Positions 42,949-52,619 are shown, numbered from the stretch's first letter. The stretch: 64,000 nt of DNA from HGM11368 sp051883395 (GCA_051883395.1 JBJETQ010000016.1:14045-78044); one strand, 5' to 3'. A program made the numbers and translations. Notes: generated by a model from the letters alone, not told the origin.

Positions 42949-43677
42949 ATGTTAATTGTATTTATCAGAGCAATAATTATATATTTCTTCCTGTTGATAG
43001 CAATGCGATTGATGGGTAAAAAGCAATTGGGAGAACTTCAACCCTTCGAGTTTGCTATTTCGCTGATAGTAGCAGAATTGGCTTGTATTCCTATGTCGGA
43101 CACGCAGGTGCCTATCGTCTACGGACTTGTGCCTATCTTTACGCTGTTTATACTGGAATTTATCGTAACAAAAATGGTAAAACATTCGATAAAATTGCGT
43201 AAAGTTATCAACGGAAAACCCGTCATAGTTATTACTCCGCAAGGTATCGATTATAAAGCCATAAGCAGTCTAGACATGACTATCAACGACATCATGGAAG
43301 CATTGAGAGCCAAGTCGTATCTGTCCCCTGCGGAAATCCATTATGCGATTGTCGAGACAAACGGCGACGTTTCTGTCATTCCTAAGTCCGCCAACCAGCC
43401 TGCCACTCTATCCGACATCAACGTATCAAAACAAGACCCGCAATTGCCGTTTACTCTCATTTGCGAAGGCAAAAAGTTGACGGAAAATATCAGATTGTCA
43501 GGTGTAGGAGAAAAATTTGTAGAAGACGTGTTGAACAAATACGGTCTCAAACAAAAGGACGTATTATTGTTGTCTGTTGCCGGTCAGGACGAATTCTATC
43601 TGCAACCTATCGAAAGGCAATATATTACAGGTAACATAGACGACCTGCAAGAAGGAGTGCAAGATGAGCGGAATTAA
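42949..43677 (+). CDS. DUF421 (YetF/YrbG-type) membrane protein
   Basis: A 242-aa protein with three N-terminal helices, the family marker AMRLMGKKQLGELQPFEFAI, and a cytoplasmic beta-rich domain with RKVINGKPVIVITPQGIDY. YetF proteins are dimeric inner-membrane proteins implicated in spore or envelope functions; biochemical role unknown. The C-terminal 60 residues (VLNKYGLKQKDVLLLSVAGQ) are the second usual subdomain. It overlaps the DUF4363 gene by 14 bases. No Shine-Dalgarno before ATG. Confidence 0.9.
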   Translation: MLIVFIRAIIIYFFLLIAMRLMGKKQLGELQPFEFAISLIVAELACIPMSDTQVPIVYGLVPIFTLFILEFIVTKMVKHSIKLRKVINGKPVIVITPQGIDYKAISSLDMTINDIMEALRAKSYLSPAEIHYAIVETNGDVSVIPKSANQPATLSDINVSKQDPQLPFTLICEGKKLTENIRLSGVGEKFVEDVLNKYGLKQKDVLLLSVAGQDEFYLQPIERQYITGNIDDLQEGVQDERN

Positions 43678-44053
43678 AAAGATAGTTTTGGTAGCCGTTA
43701 TTTTCGCCTTGATAGTAGCTGGCGGAATTACCGAACAGATATATATTGACAAAACCTTTGACAAACTAGAAAACTATGCCGACAAAATATATTTCTTGTT
43801 GCAGGAAGAAAGATATACAGAAGCGCTGACGCTTACAGCCGACTTGTCTGATTGGTGGGCAAAAGAGAGAGATAAACTCGAATTTTTATGCTCCAACGTG
43901 GATATAAAAGAGATATATCGGGAAATCGGGGAGCTGCAAGGTTCGCAGTATGCCGAAATGTATGACGACTCGATTACCCGAGCCAACGTACTGAAATATA
44001 TGGCTAAAAACTCAAAAAACCTGTTGGCTTTCAAAATAAAGAATATTTTATAA
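43664..44053 (+). CDS. DUF4363 family protein
   Basis: A 129-aa protein with one N-terminal membrane anchor (residues 6-24) and a helical extracytoplasmic domain (DKTFDKLENYADKIYFLLQ; LSDWWAKERDKLEFLCSN). DUF4363 proteins commonly follow DUF421 genes in Clostridia, as here, suggesting one complex. AAGGAGTGCAAG inside the DUF421 end is its ribosome site. Confidence 0.85.
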   Translation: MSGIKKIVLVAVIFALIVAGGITEQIYIDKTFDKLENYADKIYFLLQEERYTEALTLTADLSDWWAKERDKLEFLCSNVDIKEIYREIGELQGSQYAEMYDDSITRANVLKYMAKNSKNLLAFKIKNIL

Positions 44054-44061
44054 TCAATTAC

Positions 44062-44095
44062 AAAAGGTCGATAACCCGATACGTATCGACCTTTT
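44062..44095. terminator. Bidirectional terminator between DUF4363 gene and uvrA
   Basis: AAAAGGTCGATA / TATCGACCTTTT, 10-base loop; a 12-bp stem with T run on both strands. Confidence 0.88.
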
Positions 44096-44098
44096 TTG

Positions 44099-46909
44099 TT
44101 ATTTTAGTTTGTCAACCAGATATTGTCCCGTATAGCTTTGAGCTACAAGAGCAACTTGCTCTGGAGTACCCTGCGCAATGATTCTTCCGCCATCGTCTCC
44201 GCCTTCCGGGCCGATATCTATGATATTGTCGGCAACCTTGATGACGTCAAGATTGTGTTCAATAACGACAACTGTGTTTCCTGCGTTGACAAACCTTTGA
44301 AGTATATCAATGAGTTTTTTGACGTCGTGCGTGTGCAAACCGGTGGTAGGCTCGTCAAGAATATATATCGTTTTGCCCGTACTTCTCTTGGAAAGTTCCG
44401 CCGCCAATTTTATTCTTTGTGCTTCACCGCCCGACAGCTGAGTGGACGGCTGACCGAGTTTGATGTACGACAGCCCTACATCTTGCAACGTGCGAATCTT
44501 GTTGTAAATCTGCGGTATATTACGGAAAAATTCACACGCTTCGTCCACCGTCATATCAAGCACGTCATATATGCTTTTTCCTTTAAACTTGACTTCTAGC
44601 GTCTCCCTGTTGTAACGCTTGCCATGGCATACTTCGCAAGGAACGTAAACGTCGCTGAGAAAGTTCATGTCTATCTTGATGATACCGTCGCCCTGACAGT
44701 TCTCACACCTGCCGCCGCTGATATTAAAACTGAATCTGCCTGCCTTATATCCCCTTGCCTGCGCTTCCGGAGTCTTGGCAAACAACTCTCTTATCGGAGT
44801 AAACACACCCGTATAGGTTGCAGGATTGGAACGTGGAGTTCTGCCGATAGGGCTTTGGTCTATGGCGATTACTTTGTCAAGGTTTTCATAGCCTTCTATG
44901 CTATCACATTCTACCTGAGTATAGCCTGCATTGTTGAGCTTGTGTGCAAGAGCCGGATATATTATTTCGTTGACAAGGCTGCTTTTTCCGCTACCGCTCA
45001 CGCCTGTAACGACGTTGAATTTGCCTAGCGGTATAGATACGTCCACGTTTTTGAGATTGTTTTTTCTTGCTCCTTTTATCGTCAGATATTTACCGTTGCC
45101 TTCCCTTCTCTTTTCGGGTACAGGTATAACTTCTCTGCCCGACAAATACGCTCCCGTAACAGACTGCTTACAATCTGCTACCTGTTGCGGTGTGCCTGCA
45201 ACTACTACTTCTCCGCCGTGAACGCCTGCACCAGGACCGATATCGACGATATAATCGGCTCTTTGCATTGTTTCTTCGTCGTGTTCAACGACTATGAGCG
45301 TATTGCCCATATCTCGCAACCCTTCGAGTGTAGCCAGCAATTTGCCGTTGTCTCTCTGATGCAAACCTATGCTTGGCTCGTCCAATATATAAAGCACGCC
45401 CATCAAGCCGCTACCAATCTGAGTTGCCAGTCTTATTCTCTGCGCTTCACCGCCGGAAAGCGTCGCAGAACTTCTGCCGAGAGTAAGATATCCGAGTCCT
45501 ACGTTGAGCAAAAATCTGAGTCTTGCCGTAATCTCTTTGATTATTTGTCCCGCAATCACTCCGTCCTTTTCACTCAGTTGAAGCCCTGTGATAAAATCGT
45601 ACAGGTCTGTTATCGACATGCAGCACAATTCGTATATGTTTTTGTCGCCGACCTTGACCGCCAAAGACTCCTTTTTCAACCTTTTGCCATGGCATACGTC
45701 GCAAGGAATTTCCGTCATATATCTTTCCAATTCGGCTTTGACGTAAGCGGAAGTCGTTTCTTTGTATCGTCTGTTGAGATTGTTGATTACCCCTTCAAAA
45801 GTCCTTGTCATAGTACCTTTGAAAGTTGCGCTGTTGTATTGAAGGTCGTAAGTCGTATCGTCTCCGTACAACAAAATATCCATGACTTTTTTTGGAAGTT
45901 TATTGAGCGGTGTGTGCGTGTCGAAACCATATTTCTTTGCCAATTGGTTCAAAATAGAACCGTTGATACGGCAGCTGTCAAGATACCACCCCGATACGTC
46001 GAGCGCTCCCTGAGCAAGGCTCTTGTCCCATTTGATAAGCTTGTCGGGGTCGATACTGTAAGTAAAACCTAAACCTGCACAGTTGGGGCATGCTCCAAAA
46101 GGAGAATTAAAACTGAACATTCTCGGTTCAAGTTCTTCTATGGATATATCGCAATCGGGACAGGCGTATTTGGTGGAAAACAGCTTTAACACTCCGTCCG
46201 TCTCCACTTCTACCAAGCCGTCCGCAAGTTTGAGCGCCTGTTCCAGACTGTCGCTGAGACGACGGTTGATATTGTCTTTTATTATCAATCTGTCAACAAC
46301 GATACTAATATTGTGTTTATTATTTTTATCTATTTTGATTTCGTCTTCCAGCTCATAATCGATACCGTCAATCACAGCTCTGACAAAGCCCGATTTGCGA
46401 TAGCCTTCAAGCTGTTTTGTATATTCGCCCTTTCTGCCACGCACTACCGGCGCCAATATTCGTATTTTTGCGCCGCTGCCGCTTTCCAACACCTTATCGG
46501 TTATCTGGTCGATAGTCTGCTGTTCGATTTTTTTGCCGCATTTTGGGCAATACGGTACGCCGATACGTGCAAACAACAATCTCATATAGTCATATATTTC
46601 CGTTACTGTACCTACGGTGGAGCGTGGATTGTGCGACGTGGTTTTTTGGTCTATCGATATTGCCGGCGACAAACCTTCGATATAGTCGACGTCAGGCTTG
46701 TCCATCTGCCCCAAAAACTGTCTGGCATAGGACGACAAACTTTCCATATAACGGCGTTGACCTTCCGCAAAAATGGTATCGAAAGCTAGCGACGATTTTC
46801 CCGAACCGCTGAGTCCTGTCAACACAACGAGCTTGTTTCTCGGTATTGTAACGTCTATATTTTTAAGGTTATGCACTCGTGCGCCCTTTATTATTATATC
46901 TTCTCTCAT
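44099..46909 (-). CDS. uvrA: Excinuclease ABC subunit A
   Basis: A 936-aa UvrA, the damage-sensing ABC ATPase of excision repair. Two ATPase modules: Walker A GLSGSGKSSLAF near residue 32 and GVSGSGKSSLVN near 640; signatures LSGGEAQRIRLA and LSGGEAQRIKLA; zinc-finger cysteine pairs CPDC and CPNC in the first half, CENCQGDG and CEVCHGKR in the second. I start at MREDIIIKGARV, four bases after AAGGAG at the end of uvrB. Last gene of a long operon from the ECF S component. Confidence 0.97.
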   Translation of the reverse strand: MREDIIIKGARVHNLKNIDVTIPRNKLVVLTGLSGSGKSSLAFDTIFAEGQRRYMESLSSYARQFLGQMDKPDVDYIEGLSPAISIDQKTTSHNPRSTVGTVTEIYDYMRLLFARIGVPYCPKCGKKIEQQTIDQITDKVLESGSGAKIRILAPVVRGRKGEYTKQLEGYRKSGFVRAVIDGIDYELEDEIKIDKNNKHNISIVVDRLIIKDNINRRLSDSLEQALKLADGLVEVETDGVLKLFSTKYACPDCDISIEELEPRMFSFNSPFGACPNCAGLGFTYSIDPDKLIKWDKSLAQGALDVSGWYLDSCRINGSILNQLAKKYGFDTHTPLNKLPKKVMDILLYGDDTTYDLQYNSATFKGTMTRTFEGVINNLNRRYKETTSAYVKAELERYMTEIPCDVCHGKRLKKESLAVKVGDKNIYELCCMSITDLYDFITGLQLSEKDGVIAGQIIKEITARLRFLLNVGLGYLTLGRSSATLSGGEAQRIRLATQIGSGLMGVLYILDEPSIGLHQRDNGKLLATLEGLRDMGNTLIVVEHDEETMQRADYIVDIGPGAGVHGGEVVVAGTPQQVADCKQSVTGAYLSGREVIPVPEKRREGNGKYLTIKGARKNNLKNVDVSIPLGKFNVVTGVSGSGKSSLVNEIIYPALAHKLNNAGYTQVECDSIEGYENLDKVIAIDQSPIGRTPRSNPATYTGVFTPIRELFAKTPEAQARGYKAGRFSFNISGGRCENCQGDGIIKIDMNFLSDVYVPCEVCHGKRYNRETLEVKFKGKSIYDVLDMTVDEACEFFRNIPQIYNKIRTLQDVGLSYIKLGQPSTQLSGGEAQRIKLAAELSKRSTGKTIYILDEPTTGLHTHDVKKLIDILQRFVNAGNTVVVIEHNLDVIKVADNIIDIGPEGGDDGGRIIAQGTPEQVALVAQSYTGQYLVDKLK

Positions 46910-46910
46910 A

Positions 46911-48869
46911 TTACTCCTTATTTTCCAGCCTGCGTTTGAGAGCGGCAATATCTTCCCTATACCTTATTGCCATCTCAAAGTCAAGTCCGGCAGCCGCAAC
47001 TTTCATGGCTGACGTAAGCCGTTCTATCTCTTTGACAATATCTTTTTTGCTCTGTTTAGGCTTGTCGTCTTCTACCTTTTTGCTTATTTCCAAAGTGTTG
47101 ACGATAGGCTTGATAACAGTTTTTGGAACAATGCCGTGTTCCTTGTTGTATTGTCCCTGAATATTCCTTCGCCTGTTGGTTTCGTCGATTGCTCGTCTCA
47201 TGCTGTCCGTAATAACGTCTGCATACATTACGACCCTTGCTTCGGCGTTTCTTGCGGCACGTCCTATCGTCTGAACAAGCGAAGTCTCGCTTCTCAAAAA
47301 GCCTTCCTTGTCGGCGTCCAATATTGCCACTAAGGTAACTTCCGGCAGGTCAAGACCTTCCCTGAGAAGATTGATGCCGACCAACACGTCAAATTCGCCC
47401 TTGCGCAATCCCTGTATTATCTCCACACGCTCCAACGTGTCTACGTCGGAGTGCATATACTTGACCTTAATACGCCTTTCTTTGAGATACTCGGTCAGAG
47501 ATTCCGCCATCTTTTTTGTAAGTGTAGTAACAAGCACTCTACCGCCATTATCCACGTTGACGTTGATTCTTGATATAAGGTCGTCTATCTGTCCTTTTGT
47601 GCTTGCTACTTCTACCTGTGGATCCAATAGTCCTGTCGGTCTAATGAGCTGTTCCACAACCTGTCCCGCCTGTCCCAATTCATAAGGCGCAGGCGTTGCC
47701 GACACGCAAATCATTTGTCCCACACGCTCGTCAAATTCTTCAAATCTGAGCGGTCTGTTATCGTATGCCGACGGCAAGCGGAAGCCAAAGTCTACGAGAT
47801 TGCGTTTGCGTGCCAAATCTCCGTTATACATTGCCCTGATTTGGGGAAGCGTCATATGGCTCTCGTCTACAAACAGTACAAAATCTTTTGGGAAAAAGTC
47901 CAGCAACGTGTACGGCGGTTGTCCCGGAACACGCCCGTCAAAGTATCGGGAATAGTTTTCTATGCCGCTGCAATATCCCATTTCCCTTATCATCTCAACG
48001 TCATAGCTCACTCTCTCCTGCAATCTTTGCGCTTCGAGCAATTTATTTTCTGCTTTAAACTTTTCCACTTGTTCAAGCATATCGAGATTGATTTGTCTCA
48101 GAGCCGCTTCCATTTTTTCTTTCTGAACAACATAGTGAGAAGCAGGAAAAATATTGATATGTTTAAGCGTGCACACGGCTTTGTTGGTTACAAAGTCAAA
48201 TTGCGAAATCTTTTCTATTTCGTCTCCCCAAAATTCAATTCGCACAGCAAGCTGAGAACTATCCACCGGAAAAATCTCCACCACGTCCCCTCTCACTCTG
48301 AATTCCGCTCTGTTGAAATCTATTTCGTTGCGCTTGTACTGAATGTCAATAAGTCTGTCTATAAGTTCATCTCTGTCAATCTGCATTCCGGGTCTGAGCG
48401 AGATAGCCATGCTATAATAGTCGAGCGGCGCTCCCAGGCCATAGATGCAAGAAACCGAAGCCACGACAATAACGTCTCTGCTCTCGCACAATGCGCCCGT
48501 GGCAGAGTGGCGAAGCTTGTCTATCTCGTCGTTGATGGCTAGGTCCTTTTCGATATAGGTATCTGTGGTAGGAATATAGGCTTCCGGTTGATAATAGTCG
48601 TAATAGGAAACAAAATACTCAACTCTGTTGTTGGGAAAAAACTCCCTGAACTCGTTGCAAAGCTGCGCAGCCAGAGTTTTGTTGTGTGCAATGACAAGAG
48701 CCGGTCTGCCCAGCTCTTTGATGACGTTTGCCATAGTGAAGGTTTTTCCGCTACCCGTTACGCCAAGAAGCACTTGCGTACGCAGCCCGTCGTTTATTCC
48801 TTCTACCAATTTGGCTATGGCTTGCGGTTGGTCGCCGCAAGGTTGATAATCGGACTTTAATTCAAACAT
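46911..48869 (-). CDS. uvrB: Excinuclease ABC subunit B
   Basis: A 652-aa UvrB helicase-like protein that verifies damage and recruits UvrC. Walker A LLGVTGSGKTFTMA near 38, the beta-hairpin region YYDYYQPEAYIP, DEXH-type DESH in FVDESHMTLPQ, helicase motif VI QTIGRAARN, and a C-terminal UVR motif (DFEMAIRYREDIAALKRRLE). The start codon lies just behind the stop of the small anchored-protein gene. Coupled to uvrA through TAATATG. Confidence 0.97.
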   Translation of the reverse strand: MFELKSDYQPCGDQPQAIAKLVEGINDGLRTQVLLGVTGSGKTFTMANVIKELGRPALVIAHNKTLAAQLCNEFREFFPNNRVEYFVSYYDYYQPEAYIPTTDTYIEKDLAINDEIDKLRHSATGALCESRDVIVVASVSCIYGLGAPLDYYSMAISLRPGMQIDRDELIDRLIDIQYKRNEIDFNRAEFRVRGDVVEIFPVDSSQLAVRIEFWGDEIEKISQFDFVTNKAVCTLKHINIFPASHYVVQKEKMEAALRQINLDMLEQVEKFKAENKLLEAQRLQERVSYDVEMIREMGYCSGIENYSRYFDGRVPGQPPYTLLDFFPKDFVLFVDESHMTLPQIRAMYNGDLARKRNLVDFGFRLPSAYDNRPLRFEEFDERVGQMICVSATPAPYELGQAGQVVEQLIRPTGLLDPQVEVASTKGQIDDLISRINVNVDNGGRVLVTTLTKKMAESLTEYLKERRIKVKYMHSDVDTLERVEIIQGLRKGEFDVLVGINLLREGLDLPEVTLVAILDADKEGFLRSETSLVQTIGRAARNAEARVVMYADVITDSMRRAIDETNRRRNIQGQYNKEHGIVPKTVIKPIVNTLEISKKVEDDKPKQSKKDIVKEIERLTSAMKVAAAGLDFEMAIRYREDIAALKRRLENKE

Positions 48870-48872
48870 TCA

Positions 48873-49235
48873 TTAACCTGCAATTGCCGATATAATCCTT
48901 GTAAGTATGAACGACGCAATCACACCTGCGACGGTCAGAATTATCTTAAATTTTATTGCTCTTTTCTCTGCGGCTATCTGCCTGCTGAAATCATATCCCG
49001 GTTGAAGAAGCGTTATACAATAGTAAGTAATCCCTTTCTTTTCGGTTTCTATAATATCAAAATATCCTTCTGTCGCCAGAAGTTTGAGCGCAGGTTCCAA
49101 ATCTTCTCTATCAAAAGATATTTTGAAAGATACGTCTTTGAGCAAATCCAAAGGGCTGACAATACACACTCCGTCCTTTTGTATGGCTCTGTTATATACT
49201 GCTTTCATCAAAGCTTTGGTCTTTTTGCTGAGCAT
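48873..49235 (-). CDS. Small winged-helix-like protein with C-terminal membrane anchor (120 aa)
   Basis: Residues 1-75 look like a winged-helix fold (MLSKKTKALMKAVYNRAIQK, later LKLLATEGYFDIIETEKKGI, then YYCITLLQPG), followed by a short basic hinge and one transmembrane helix (IILTVAGVIASFILTRIISA). It has the same plan and start (MLS) as the gene upstream, one base away (TGATATG), so the two look like diverged duplicates. No family recognised. Context: between hom and uvrB in one operon. A membrane-tethered regulator or adaptor is an inference. Confidence 0.72.
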   Translation of the reverse strand: MLSKKTKALMKAVYNRAIQKDGVCIVSPLDLLKDVSFKISFDREDLEPALKLLATEGYFDIIETEKKGITYYCITLLQPGYDFSRQIAAEKRAIKFKIILTVAGVIASFILTRIISAIAG

Positions 49236-49236
49236 A

Positions 49237-49677
49237 TCAACCCCCTATCAACATGCTGAGTATCGCATATACCGCACCGCCGCCTATACAACCGCCGAGC
49301 AAGCCGCCGAGAAGTCCGTAAATAAAACTTGCCAACCTGCCTTTCGGCGCAGCCTTGGTTTGGTTTTCTTGCGATACTACTATAACGTTGCCGGCATTGG
49401 TCGTAACTACCTGCGCTTTTTCGTCTTGCTTAATAAGCGAATTGAACTCTTGCGATACCAAAGTCGCCTTGTCCGTAAGAGCAAAACACACTTCGTCGTC
49501 GCTCTTATACTTGACGTCAACGCAACCGTTGATTTTGAGTTGGTCAAACAATCCTTTTGCGTCGCTTTCGTCGTCCAAAAACGTAGACAATTCCCGCCAT
49601 TCCTTGATGGTGTATTTGCCTGACGGAATAGCGGCGCAAAGTCGACTCAAAAATTCAGTTGCTTGTTGCGATAACAT
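49237..49677 (-). CDS. Small winged-helix-like protein with glycine-zipper membrane anchor (146 aa)
   Basis: N-terminal 85 residues resemble the adjacent 120-aa protein (MLSQQATEFLSRLCAAIPSG, WRELSTFLDDESDAKGLF, LKINGCVDVKYKSDDEVCF). A linker leads to a helix-forming glycine-rich tail (YGLLGGLLGGCIGGGAVYAI) that should insert in the membrane and self-associate. Starts on the stop of hom (TAATG overlap). I recognise no family; function unknown. Confidence 0.72.
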   Translation of the reverse strand: MLSQQATEFLSRLCAAIPSGKYTIKEWRELSTFLDDESDAKGLFDQLKINGCVDVKYKSDDEVCFALTDKATLVSQEFNSLIKQDEKAQVVTTNAGNVIVVSQENQTKAAPKGRLASFIYGLLGGLLGGCIGGGAVYAILSMLIGG

Positions 49678-50951
49678 TATTTTTCCACTCTGATAAGATT
49701 TTCTACGCTTACCACGTTTTTGAGAGCGGCAATCTCCTCAACTGCTGCTTTCATTGCCTTTTCGTGCGTCTTGTGAGTTACGAAAATAATAGGTATGATT
49801 TCGTTGTTTCTGTCCTGTCTCATCTGACTGATGGATACGTTGTGCTTCTTGAATACTCCTGCAATATCCGCAATAACGCCGGATACGTCTCTTGCATTGA
49901 GTCTGAGATAGTATTCGCTCTCAAAGTCTTCTATGATGTCGCTTTGAGTCATAAGATTGTTCATCTCGCCATAGCGTGCGTGTACTTCCTGTCTTGCACA
50001 GAAAACAACGTCGCTGACTATTGCGCTACCGGTAGGCAAAGCTCCTGCTCCCCTGCCGTAAAGCATAATATCGCCCACAGCGTCGCCCACAACGAAGACT
50101 GCATTGAATGCGTCGTTGACGTTTGCAAGCGGATGGTCTTTGGACAAAAATACAGGGTGAACTCTCGCTTCGATTTTGCCTTCCTTTTGTTTTGCGATGG
50201 CAAGCAATTTGACAACGTAACCAAGTTCTTTGCCGATAGCAATGTCTTCTGCCGTGATTTTGGTTATTCCTTCACGATAAATAAGCTCGACAGGCAATCT
50301 CTTGTTGAAAGCAAGGCTCGACAAAATGCTGAGCTTGTAGCTGGAATCGTATCCTTCTACGTCGGCAACAGGATTGGCTTCCGCATAGCCCAATGCCTGA
50401 GCGTCTTTGAGAATCTCCTGATAGCCGGCGCCTTCCTGCGACATTCTGGTAAGAATGTAGTTGGTAGTGCCGTTGATAATTGCTTTGATTTCCAGTATAT
50501 TATTGGCTTGCATTGCCTGCGTCATCGTTCTGATAATAGGCATTCCGCCGCCCGTCGTTGCTTCATAATAGAGTCCTGCTCCCGTTTTCGCGGCAACAGC
50601 TTCAAGTTCAGGCCAGCTCTTGCAGAACATTTCTTTGTTGGAAGTAACTATGCTCTTGCCCGCTTCCAACGCTTTGAGCAAAAAGCTCTTTGCAGGTTCG
50701 AGTCCGCCCATACATTCTACCACGATATCTACGTTTGGATTCAAGGCGATTTCGTCCATGCTTGCCGCAAGAATTTTGAGATCGAGACCAAGGTCAATTA
50801 CTCTCTCTTTTCTCAGGTCAAGTACCGCCGTAATCTCTACGTCTACTCCGTATTCTTCTTTGATTTGCTCTCTGCGCTCAATCAAAATTCTTGCCGTGCC
50901 TCCGCCTACTACGCCGAGACCCAAAATTGCTACTCCGACTTTTTTCATCAT
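49677..50951 (-). CDS. hom: Homoserine dehydrogenase
   Basis: A 424-aa NAD(P)-dependent enzyme reducing aspartate semialdehyde to homoserine, branch point to threonine and methionine. Nucleotide loop AILGLGVVGGGTARIL at the start, catalytic segment INGTTNYILTRMSQEG near 190 and GYAEANPVADVEGYD, then a C-terminal ACT domain (RDVSGVIADIAGVFKKHN) for feedback control. AAAGGAGAAGT precedes ATGATG. Together with thrC at 19310 it covers two steps of threonine synthesis; no thrB is in the window. Confidence 0.96.
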   Translation of the reverse strand: MMKKVGVAILGLGVVGGGTARILIERREQIKEEYGVDVEITAVLDLRKERVIDLGLDLKILAASMDEIALNPNVDIVVECMGGLEPAKSFLLKALEAGKSIVTSNKEMFCKSWPELEAVAAKTGAGLYYEATTGGGMPIIRTMTQAMQANNILEIKAIINGTTNYILTRMSQEGAGYQEILKDAQALGYAEANPVADVEGYDSSYKLSILSSLAFNKRLPVELIYREGITKITAEDIAIGKELGYVVKLLAIAKQKEGKIEARVHPVFLSKDHPLANVNDAFNAVFVVGDAVGDIMLYGRGAGALPTGSAIVSDVVFCARQEVHARYGEMNNLMTQSDIIEDFESEYYLRLNARDVSGVIADIAGVFKKHNVSISQMRQDRNNEIIPIIFVTHKTHEKAMKAAVEEIAALKNVVSVENLIRVEK

Positions 50952-50960
50952 ACTTCTCCT

Positions 50961-51773
50961 TTATTCTTTTGGTGCAACCCTTGTTGTCGATTGGTTGTTG
51001 TCTCTGTTTAAATCATAGATAATTTTAAGACCGTTGAGTGTAAGATACCTGTCCACCTTATCTATCGTATTTTCTTCATCGTTTGCCGTGATAAGTTCGC
51101 TCAGTCCGCCCGTTGCGATAACCTTGGCGTCGGGAGCGTTCATCTCCTTTTTGATAGCCGCTACGATATTTTTTACCAAACCGATAAAACCGTAAACTAT
51201 GCCTGACTGCATATTACCCACGGTAGACTTGCCTATGACGCTGGACGGCTTTACCAGTTCCACGGTAGGCAATTTTGCCGTACTGTCAACCAGCGAATTG
51301 AGCGACGTCTTGATGCCGGGAGCTATGCAACCGCCTAAAAACTCGCCCTTTGCGGTAATTGCGTTGAAAGTTGTCGCCGTACCGAAATCAATGACTATAC
51401 ACGGACCGCCGTATATTCTGTGCGCCGCAACGGAGTTGACGATTCTGTCTGCACCGACCTCCTGCGGATTGCTGTATTTGATATTGAGTCCCGTTTTTGT
51501 TCCGGGGCCTACTATCATAGGCTTTTTGCCTACGTAATATTCGCATGCTCTCTCAAAAGTATAGTTGAGAGACGGCTGCACCGACGACATAATGATGCCT
51601 TCAAAGTCGTCTTTGCTCAGTCCGTTTTCTTCAAACAAGTTTTTGATATAAATACCTATTTCGTCCGACGTTCTCGGTATAGAAACCGAAAGTCGCCACG
51701 AAGCTATGAGCCTGTTGCCATTATACACGCCCAGTTTGATATTGGTATTGCCTATATCAATGACTAAAATCAT
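50961..51773 (-). CDS. coaX: Type III pantothenate kinase
   Basis: A 270-aa CoaX, ASKHA-fold kinase making 4'-phosphopantothenate, the first step of coenzyme A synthesis. VIDIGNTNIKLGVYNG phosphate loop at the start, PQEVGADRIVNSVAAH, and VIDFGTATTFNAI near 125 are diagnostic. It overlaps by four bases (ATGA) the upstream ECF S-component gene, linking uptake and phosphorylation of the vitamin. Confidence 0.96.
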   Translation of the reverse strand: MILVIDIGNTNIKLGVYNGNRLIASWRLSVSIPRTSDEIGIYIKNLFEENGLSKDDFEGIIMSSVQPSLNYTFERACEYYVGKKPMIVGPGTKTGLNIKYSNPQEVGADRIVNSVAAHRIYGGPCIVIDFGTATTFNAITAKGEFLGGCIAPGIKTSLNSLVDSTAKLPTVELVKPSSVIGKSTVGNMQSGIVYGFIGLVKNIVAAIKKEMNAPDAKVIATGGLSELITANDEENTIDKVDRYLTLNGLKIIYDLNRDNNQSTTRVAPKE

Positions 51774-52393
51774 ACCGTAGACTTCCTGTTAATTTTTTTG
51801 AGAGCAAATACTATTGCAGGCACTATGATAGGAAATGCTATCACTTCTATTACGAAGTTGACGCTGAACAGAGTCGCTATCCATTGTGCGCTTATTGCCG
51901 TTTCGCCGAAGGTCTGTCCTTTGAACAGCACCAGCGCCATAAGTCCTACCAACAATGTATTTGTCAATACTCCGCAAGCCGTAGCTACCACGCTTATTGC
52001 TTTTTCGCTTATAAATACTTGTTTCTTGTTAAGCATAACCTGCTCTCCGTCAATTTCCGTCCACTTTGGTTTGACAAGTTTCATCAACAAGTGATATACG
52101 CAATATGATACGATGCCTATCATCACTCTCGGAAAAATACATACCAACGGGTTCTGGAATACCGGCGCAAGCAACGCCCCCGCTTTGACCGTGTACCAGG
52201 AAATTAAATTTGTTATTCCCAACAACAATCCCGTTACGATAGTCATCTTCAAATCTTCCATCTGTGCCATAATCAATACCGGCAGAATCATCAGTCCCAA
52301 GGTTACCGGTCCGAAAGAGATAGGCACAAAGTTGAAGATAATAATCAATGCCAACATGAAAGCCATCAAGGCTATTCGTTTCGATTTGCTCAT
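51770..52393 (-). CDS. ECF transporter S component, probably for pantothenate
   Basis: A 207-aa six-helix ECF S component. The N-terminus IALMAFMLALIIIFNFVPIS and GPVTLGLMILPVLIMAQM fit the family; the shared energising module is elsewhere. Overlap with coaX (ATGA) points to pantothenate as substrate (PanT-type), which is inference from context. I start at MSKSKR, preceded by GAGGTGTGT. First gene of an operon running through coaX, hom, two small anchored proteins, uvrB and uvrA. Confidence 0.83.
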   Translation of the reverse strand: MSKSKRIALMAFMLALIIIFNFVPISFGPVTLGLMILPVLIMAQMEDLKMTIVTGLLLGITNLISWYTVKAGALLAPVFQNPLVCIFPRVMIGIVSYCVYHLLMKLVKPKWTEIDGEQVMLNKKQVFISEKAISVVATACGVLTNTLLVGLMALVLFKGQTFGETAISAQWIATLFSVNFVIEVIAFPIIVPAIVFALKKINRKSTV

Positions 52394-52449
52394 ACACACC
52401 TCGCTTGAATTCCTATAAAGGATATCCATCTATGTAAAAATATTTTTTC

Positions 52450-52491
52450 CAAAGTATCCGATCGACAGTATCGGTACTTTGAATTATTATA
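52450..52491 (-). promoter_or_regulatory. -10 box and 5' hairpin of the ECF-coaX-hom-uvrBA operon
   Basis: TATAAT (52486-52491, minus strand) followed within about 10 bases by an imperfect inverted repeat, CAAAGTACCGAT and ATCGGATACTTTG with one bulged base (52450-52481). It would form a hairpin at the very 5' end of the transcript or serve as an operator overlapping the start site. No good -35 is seen. Confidence 0.5.
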
Positions 52492-52619
52492 GCAATATCA
52501 AGGTGGTTTTTGCAAGCATAATTATAAAATATATAAATTTATAATTTTATTGCTCTTAACAAATTATTGGCATTGAATAACTTTTTTAGGACAAAATAGT
52601 CTGAGTATATAAAAAAGAA

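Noticed and set aside
49659..51011. 450-codon open frame antisense to hom
   Set aside because: Mirror of hom codon usage; overlaps three real gene ends; no recognisable domain.
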